Below are positions 57,701 to 64,000 of a DNA stretch of 64,000 bases, one piece after another. The stretch spans positions 118,582,358 to 118,646,357 of the forward strand of contig NC_084794.1 of assembly GCF_963169125.1 (NCBI RefSeq), in the 5' to 3' direction. Position 1 is the first letter of the stretch, and each line of letters opens with the position of its first letter. The translations under genes were made by a program, and so were the position numbers. The notes under the pieces were generated by a model. That model made no database searches. It saw only the letters and a list, made by a program, of their open reading frames with translations, and was not told where the DNA came from. This stretch comes from Humulus lupulus. Taxonomy: Eukaryota; Streptophyta; Magnoliopsida; Rosales; Cannabaceae.

Positions 57701-58453
57701 AAAACTTAGGGAAACTCATCCAAGATCAAGGCTTAAGCTTCCAATGTTTCTTAGTGTTTTTGGTAGTTGAAAATTATGAGAAAACTTAAGAGAAATTTTT
57801 TGAACAAGATGAGAGTGAGGGAAAAGAAGAGAGGGTCAGTTGGGAGGATGGAAGACCATAGACAACTCTAAAAAATATCTAAAATACTTAAGTGTTTTTA
57901 CTTTATGTCACTTTGTGTCATTAACATTAATTTGATGTGATTAAAGCTTAAATCAAGTTTCTATAACCCTTTCACTCTTATAAAGTTTTTTTTTAAAAAC
58001 AAAACACATAATAATTAAATTAAATGTCTCTCACATTTTATTTCAATAATTACACAATAAAATTTAACCTAAGGTCCATTTATGGAATAAAATTCCGCAA
58101 TTAGGAAAAAATTTAAGCATTTAACACAAAATGCCCTAAAATTTCCATTTCATCTTAGGTTTATTATTTTTTACCAAACTTTAATTTTTATGAATGTATT
58201 TTATGCCCAAAATATATTTTTCATAGTTTATCATTTTTTTTTCAAAGATTTTTACCTGATTAGAGTTTTTGTGTCAGTCCAAGACCAAAAGTCTTATCTT
58301 GATTTTTAATCACACAATTCATATTTTGGCTAGCAATAACTAATGGAAATAAATTCTAAACAAATATAATATTATTTAAAATAATATTCTTAAATCGGAG
58401 AAAACAATCCCAACCCAAGTTGTTTAAAGGTACCCGAAACACGAGGTGTTACA
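54764..58453 (-). mobile_element. Long LTR of the chromovirus-like element
   Basis: On the minus strand it starts TGTAACACCTCGTGTTTCGG at 58453, a typical Tekay/Del LTR start. Near 55040-55110 it has GTTGTAGGTAAAAACAAGGGCAAAGC and GGATGTACATATGG-type text, the counterpart of TGGTGCAGGTAAAGGCAAAGG in family L, so the two LTR families are distantly related. The 3' boundary is unresolved (near 54840, or as far as 53727). Contains a C22 tract (57643-57664). No other genes. Confidence 0.55.
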
Positions 58454-59104
58454 TAAGGAACTGGTGCACGTGGACTCACGTGTGCCCCTAATTCACGCGC
58501 CATGTCCTTGGAAAGTACTATCACCTCGAAAATCTTGTGTCAGAAATCCAATTTTGGAAAGCAGTTTTAATGCAAAAAAACCACTCAAATAGCATAGCCT
58601 ACAAGCTACCTAGTATTTGGATTCCAACCCAGATTCACCTAGAAAACTACCCTAATTGTTCTTGATTAGAACTCAAAAACCCACAAAAAATACACAAAAA
58701 TTCACCTATTTTGTTTTTCCATTAACCCCTATACTACCACGAGAACAAGTGATGCCTAAAATCTACATGTGTTAGAACAAATTTCTTAAATAGAAAGGCA
58801 CGTGAAGAACGTGAAAACACAGAGGCATTCCAGGAAAAACTAGCCAAAAAATTAGCAGCGAAGAGTTGAAAGCACTTATCGTCGATGAAGGTTGCAATCG
58901 AAGTTGAAACTCGAAGAACTAGAGAAATCAGGACGTTGAATCCAGAAAATGGTTGCTTGAAAGCTTTGGAAGAACGAGATAGAAAATGAAAGAGAAATTT
59001 TTGCAAGAGAAAACGAAAAATGTGGTAGTAGGGCTGATTATATATAGAAAAGCCTGGGCGAAATTTTAGATCGAATGGCCATAATTAAATGGGTGAAACG
59101 ACGA
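58454..59104. other. Old LTR-like debris
   Basis: Begins right after the chromovirus-like LTR start. Words such as CTTGATTAGAACTCAAAAACCC resemble family L interiors in reverse, so this may be the flank into which the LTR inserted. No gene that I can support. Confidence 0.3.
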
Positions 59105-59950
59105 AAAAAAAGGTGAAAAGACAATTGTCACAATACTTGGGAACCCGATCAGACGCCTATCGGAGCTAGACATGTGTCAAAGTACTCAATAGGGTAAGTG
59201 AGCATGTTTCCCAAGGAAGAAGTGGAGAAGCCTATACTGTGCTTGTCAGAAGTAGGGATGGCGTCATACTCGAGCAGAGGCTTAGGGAAAATGTTGTACC
59301 TGAAAAACTCGAGCTGACGTGTCCTATTCGCGGTACAGTTGGGAAGCATTTAATGAAGCTCTCTCTAGTTCCAAGGTCATGGTACAAGTTCCCTAATGCT
59401 TAGGTCGAGATAAGCATAGGTTGACAAGAGATCAAGGAGATCGTCTAGCCAGACCTCTAGGTCGCCAACTTGAGTAATTTGGTATTCATATCGGCTTATC
59501 TTGGAACCCTCTAGCTCGCGTAGTATGCCTTTAGCTCACGACTGACATACAGAACGCTCAAATTCGGATCCCTGAAGACTCGGGATTTTATATCCATATT
59601 TAGAATATTATAATCTTTCTTGATAAATGTATAATATTAGACAATCAATATATTAAATGTAATTAATTGAATATTTGAGAAGCTACACAAACCTGTCCAT
59701 TAATCCCTTATAAACAGAGAGGGAATGGACAGGAAAAAGAATCAAATTCTTGTACACCGAAACTCTGGAGAAATTGTCATAAACAATTCTCTTGAGAGAA
59801 AAATACTTTAATAGCATAGACACGTAGACTAAGTGTATTTTAACCACTAGACCACGTAAAATTGATGGTGTTCTTTATTTACGATTTTTGTGCTAGCCTA
59901 ATTCACTCTCAAATTTCTTAATTCTAAGTTGACGAAAAACTGCGTCAACA
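59105..59950 (+). mobile_element. Tat-type LTR-like sequence
   Basis: Ends AGTTGACGAAAAACTGCGTCAACA at 59950, the typical 3' terminus of Tat-type LTRs (compare CCGTCAACA at 18452 and 24404). CTTATAAACAGAG at about 59708 is a plausible TATA box and CTCTTGAGAGAAAAATAC follows. What follows at 59951 is not a primer-binding site, so it is a solo or truncated LTR. The left end is a guess; a start near 59524 is also possible. Confidence 0.45.
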
Positions 59951-60638
59951 AGTATATAAATGCAACATTTAAAGTATTTTTTCCAAAAATATCTCAATTT
60001 CAATTTATCTTAAAAAAGGTATGATCTTCATATTTTATCATCTCTTCTGTCAAATTTATATTTCATAATTGAAATTAGTTTATTTAGAAATTTCTATATT
60101 CCGCCAAAAAATTAATAGTGATTAATTACCAATGGTTTTGCAGAGATCTTCTAAAGATATTTGCTTAATTAAGAAACAAACTTTAGTAAATCATAATGAT
60201 TAAAAAGATAAAAGAAAAAAATATTTGCATTAGGCTATTTTTTATTTTAAAATAATAAATTTTAATTTCTTTTGCAATTCTTATTAGTTTGTAGTTTTTT
60301 TTATAATAAAATAAAAAAAAAAGATAGACAAATAGTAATATTATATTATAATTTTAATAAAATAATTTAGGTATGTGATTATGAAAATGAAATTTTAGTA
60401 TTTTTAAAAATAGATAGTTAATCAAATCCTAAATTAATCAAGTTAATAAATTTTCATATGAGGTTTATATATAAATTGCATTTTTTTTCATTAAAAAATT
60501 GTTATGTTCCAACTTATTGCAATAAAGAATCAAGATCTTGTGGATATTTACTTAAAATTAAGCTTTATATGTTTTAAAATATTGATTTACTTATAAGAAA
60601 ATGAGAAGAATAAGTAAAAAAAAAAGAATAAATATGAT
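59951..60638. other. AT-rich intergenic-like sequence
   Basis: Long A and T runs, no ORF and no recognisable element. Nothing supportable. Confidence 0.5.
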
Positions 60639-60639
60639 T

Positions 60640-61440
60640 TATGTCCCCCGAACTATTACCATTGTCACATCGTGCCCCCTGAATATTTCGAGTTGTTAAA
60701 AATTTTCCCTGAATTATACACGTTAATGAGTTGTGGGACTTCTGCTAGATTTCATCCTATGTAACTAAGGGAGAACATATTTGGCATTTTGGGCATTATC
60801 TTCTTATTAAAAAAATATTTTTTTTTACTTTGTACTTTTTTCTTTCTGCCCCACTCCTCAGCTTCTCCTTCTCCTTCTTCATCTTCTACATTTTCTTTTT
60901 TAGGTATTCATGATCTGTGAGGTTTGGGGTCAGCGACGACGGGGTTGGGGTCGTGGATTGCGGGGTTGGGGTCGGTGACTTGCGGGCTGGATCTACGAGG
61001 TTTGGGTTCGACGGTGACGTGGTTGGGGTCGTGGACTGAGGGGTTGGGGTTGGGGACTGATGGCTTGATCTGTGAGGTTTTGGGTTGGCCGCAACGAGGT
61101 TGCGGTCGTGGACTGCAGGGTTGGGGTCGGGGCTTGCAGAGGTCGAAGGTGAAGTCGCTGGGGTTGGGGCTGAGTTCATATATGCATTTTTTTTTCTTGG
61201 GCATTTAAATCTGTGGTTTAGTTTTGTGTTTAGGTTTTGCTTATAAATTTTGATGTTAAATTGATTTGAGATAAAAAGTTTGGAATTAATTTGGGAAAGT
61301 GAAGAAGATATAGCAATGGAGTGTATGTAAGGGGTTTGATTTAGATTGAGATAATGATTATCCGTGGTGGGAATCAGAATGGCGAAGAAGAATAGTGAGG
61401 ACTAAGGATTTAGAAAAAAAATGGTTCTTTTAATTATTAT
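60640..61440. repeat. Unclassified interspersed-repeat-like block with a G-rich tandem array
   Basis: The left part (CCCCCGAACTATTACCATTG, CATCGTGCCCCCTGAA) has the wording of a common plant interspersed repeat, perhaps a non-autonomous DNA element; this is recollection, not proof. Within it, about three copies of a 75-77-bp unit (60919-61145) begin GAGGTTT(T)GGG and carry GGGGTTGGGGTCGTGGA. Open frames on both strands here are Pro/Thr/Ser- or Gly/Leu-repeat artefacts. Confidence 0.4.
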
Positions 61441-62422
61441 TTTTATAATAATTTAATTAATCTTTTTTTTACTGCAACTAATATGCTAACGTTTTTTTTA
61501 AATTTAATAACTTTATAACTATAATTATTTATTAATTAATTTTATTTAAATAAAATCTTTTTTTATATATTTGATCTTTTTTTAATTTTAAAATTATAAA
61601 ATTTTAGTATTTATTTTGTTTTTTAATTTTTAAAATGATTTTTTTTAATTTTTTTAATTTAAATTATATACTTGGAATTGATATGAAAATGTCAAATTTA
61701 TTCTCTATTAATCACGTAAGATAAAATCTTAGAGAAATCTCATATTTTAATAATGAATATAGTTCAGAAAATATTTTATCAACCCAAAATATTCAAAGAA
61801 AATGATGTGAAAAGGATAATAGTTAGAGGGAAAAATGTTTCGTATTCTAAAAAAAATTTGATGGTAGGAGAGGAGAGGTTAGTCATAGCTGATAGGGTGG
61901 TTGGTGAGCCACAGAAAATGATTTTGGAGAGCTGGATTTATGGGACCCACAACAAAGGGTATCACGTGCCACATTCTATTCCATATCACCCCCTGAGTCC
62001 TGACCTGACCATGACACTTTCCAGAACCATATACGAACTTGCCACACGCGTGGTCCTGCCGTCGCATATCAAATACAAATATATCTATCTGTACCCTTCC
62101 CTTTTCTTTTTTTCACTCCGCTCAACCAAAAAATTTACAACTGTAAACTGTCATTTTTCTTTTTCAATATAACAATTTTGTTTTTAGGGAAAAATATGTT
62201 AATAATTTGATTATTTTGACAGGACTTTTAAAAATGCCAGTGTTTAATCTTGTCAGGATTTATATCTTTTTTTTAATTTTATATTTTGTTTCATTATTTA
62301 TTTAGATTTTATATTATATAAATTTATTTTTAGATATTGTGTTTTATAAAATAATTTAAATACACATTAAATCTCAATTTTGATACACAAAATATATATA
62401 TATAACAACGCAGTTGGTAAAC
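61441..62422 (+). other. AT-rich sequence with a promoter-like segment
   Basis: Mostly A/T runs. At 61963-61968 there is a G-box CACGTG, at 62046-62051 the palindrome ACGCGT, then a TATA-like AAATATATC near 62077 and a C/T-rich stretch (CCCTTCCCTTTTCTTTTTTTC). This order looks like a plant promoter and 5' leader, but no gene follows before the LTR at 62423. A 139-codon open frame at 61753-62172 overlaps it and has no recognisable domain; I do not call it a gene. Confidence 0.35.
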
Positions 62423-64000
62423 TGTGGATGCCAAAAATCCACCAAAAAGAAACTCTTTAGTCCCTGGTTGGAACATAGGGTTAAGGGTCGCTTATTCGTG
62501 CTATTGGGCTCGAGCATGTAGACTTTGTTGAATACAGGAGATCATCTCATGAGAAACAACACATTATGAGCCACAAGGTTTGGCCCTGCTAAGCTAAGGG
62601 GCCACAATGAATACTGCACGAGGATAGGTGCACAAGGTCCTCACATAATGAGGTCCGAAGTGCCTGCGCAAGGCTGACATGCTCATGGGTCAAGATGCAC
62701 TCATATGCGTGAACGCTGCCAAAGACGCCCGGGACATACACCTATGGATGCTCAATATTCCACACTTATAATCTCATCAAGAGAAAATATAAGGCCGAAG
62801 CAGAGCCCCAAGGCCACCATCTCGCAAGGCCGCCATTCCGCGAGGCCATCAAATGGGCGAGGCCATCCCTTCTCGCGAGGCCACCGATCCGCGAGGCCAC
62901 CATTCCGCGAGGCCATCCTGATCCGCGAGGCCACCATTCCGCGAGGCCCTCCTGATCTGCGAGGCCACCATTCCGCGAAGCCCTCCTGTCCCGCGAGGCC
63001 ACCGTTCCGCGAAGCCCTCTCGTCTCGCGAGGCCACCAATCCGCGAAGCCCTCCCGTCTCGCTAGGCCGCCGATCCGCGAAGCCCTCCCGTCTCGCGAGG
63101 CCACCGATCCGCGAAGCCCTCCCGTCTTGCGAGGCCACCGATCCGCGAGGCCACCCCGCCTCGCGAGACCACCGTTCCGCGAGGCCCTTGGGCCACTCCC
63201 ACCATGCCCATGCGCGAGGCCGAGGAAGGCTGCGAGGTCGACAACGGCCCCCCATGCGCGAGGCCGAGGGAGGCTGCGAGGTCATCTATGGAGCCCCATG
63301 CGCGAAGCTGTCGATGGCGCCCCGTGCGCGAGGCCGCGCAAGGTCCCACGCGCGCGCGCCCCGGAGGTCCATCAGCCCACCATCTTCTCAGGAGGCCGAC
63401 ACTCCGTCACTTGACACGTATGGGCCCAAGACCCCTACTCAACGCCACGGCCAGCACGGGCACCAAGGATCCCCTTTCTCACACCTCGAAGTCCCTATGC
63501 TTAGGAGATCCAGTACGAGTCGAATGAGACATATTTGTACGACCAAGTACTAAGTACGGATACCAGTGCCAGTGAGATTGCTGAGGTAAGGATCATGGTC
63601 CGTACGTCTACGACCATAGGTCAGAGCCAACACCACTACCTCCTGCGCCAATACGCCTGCCACCACACATCAGACATGGGTACAGACAAGTAGTGGAGAC
63701 ATCCTCCTGACACCTGCTCCTGTACGGGATGTACAACCACAACCTCTGAAGCCACTCCCCTAATACAGTACGTATGTACCACTTGGTCCCCTGGACCACT
63801 ATGTACCTAAGGCCATTAGAGCCTACTATAAAATGAACTCTAAGGCCACCTGAAAGGGGGTTGGAAAATTCATTGTATGCAGAGGCTATTAAGAAATATA
63901 CATTTTTCACTCCATTATTCATCTGTGTTTATCCTTTCATAAGTTAATTATAAGTTCTCATCTAAACATCGCCGCATCTACCTTTGAGTTTTCCGACCTA
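62423..64000 (+). mobile_element. LTR related to 16578/22626, cut by the window end
   Basis: Starts TGTGGATGCCAAAAATCC exactly like 22626. It follows that LTR at both ends: CTTTAGTCCCTGGTTGGAAC at the left; ACTATAAAATGA, AAGGGGGTTGGAAAATTCATTGTA and GAGTTTTCCGACCTA at the right. About 40 bases of the expected 3' end lie beyond the window. The GC-rich core differs: a 34-bp array (62820-63190) replaces the 96-bp array. Whether an internal region follows cannot be seen. Confidence 0.8.
62820..63190 (+). repeat. 34-bp GC-rich minisatellite, about ten copies
   Basis: Each unit has two 17-bp halves, CTCGCGAGGCCACCGAT and CCGCGAAGCCCTCCCGT, both built on GCGARGCC. Copies differ by a few substitutions. 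The 34-bp period gives apparent ORFs on both strands (for example 62705-63553 plus and 62752-63285 minus) that are not genes. Confidence 0.9.

Noticed and set aside
60886..61204. Pro/Thr-rich and Gly/Leu-rich open frames on both strands
   Set aside because: Products of the G-rich tandem array; no start context or domain.
61753..62172. 139-codon open frame
   Set aside because: No recognisable domain, low-complexity ends, and it overlaps the promoter-like segment.
62705..63553. 282-codon open frame with Arg/Pro/Ser repeats
   Set aside because: Translation of the 34-bp minisatellite in an LTR; alternative frames on both strands are also open.

Overview
This window is a nest of plant LTR retrotransposons. 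I found no intact host gene. The evidence is Ty1/copia and Ty3/gypsy pol fragments on both strands, LTRs with 5-bp target-site duplications (TSDs), plant-type lineages (Athila-like, Tat-like with two RNase H domains, chromovirus-like) and very AT-rich DNA between GC-rich LTR cores. A flowering plant, probably a eudicot, is the best reading; I cannot name the species.

Layout. 1-3494: degenerate Athila-like element (RT end, RNase H, integrase, then a third ORF of the plant-transposon-protein type). 3495-9023: pieces of a long-LTR family (called family L here: ends TGTAACG..CGTTACA, about 2.0-2.4 kb) around a Tat-like pol fragment, which is itself split by a solo LTR. 9024-16577: copia RT fragment, copia LTRs and an AT-rich leader-like region, with two more solo LTRs nested inside. 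16578-24404: a complete but non-autonomous Ty3 element with two LTRs and gag only; its gag is split by an L solo LTR. 24405-34868: unassigned sequence, then an L LTR split by a copia LTR, which is split in turn by a complete degenerate copia element (26731-33613) on the minus strand. 34869-44640: a copia LTR split by a young, nearly intact Tat-like element on the minus strand (35279-43186, TSD GTTAT), with a 1259-residue pol and a gag ORF that lacks the capsid domain. 44641-51890: copia RNase H remnant and a second, older Tat-like element whose RT is precisely deleted; it is split by an L solo LTR and a copia LTR. 52116-58453: minus-strand chromovirus-like gag and protease, plus an acidic ORF and a long LTR upstream. 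58454-62422: old LTR debris and AT-rich DNA, with a G-rich tandem repeat and a promoter-like stretch. 62423-64000: an LTR related to the one at 16578, cut by the window end.

How the parts relate. The gag-only element (16578-24404) and the pol-bearing element (35279-43186) share the primer-binding-site region, the gag N-terminus, the 3' untranslated region, the LTR 3' terminus and a hairpin just downstream of the TATA box. One has the capsid domain without pol; the other has pol without the capsid domain. They therefore look like complementary defective members of one lineage, and this is the most interesting observation in the window. The second theme is a set of short GC palindromes (CCTCGCATAGCGAGG; GGCCGCGGCC-type words) that recur inside LTRs of otherwise unrelated families.
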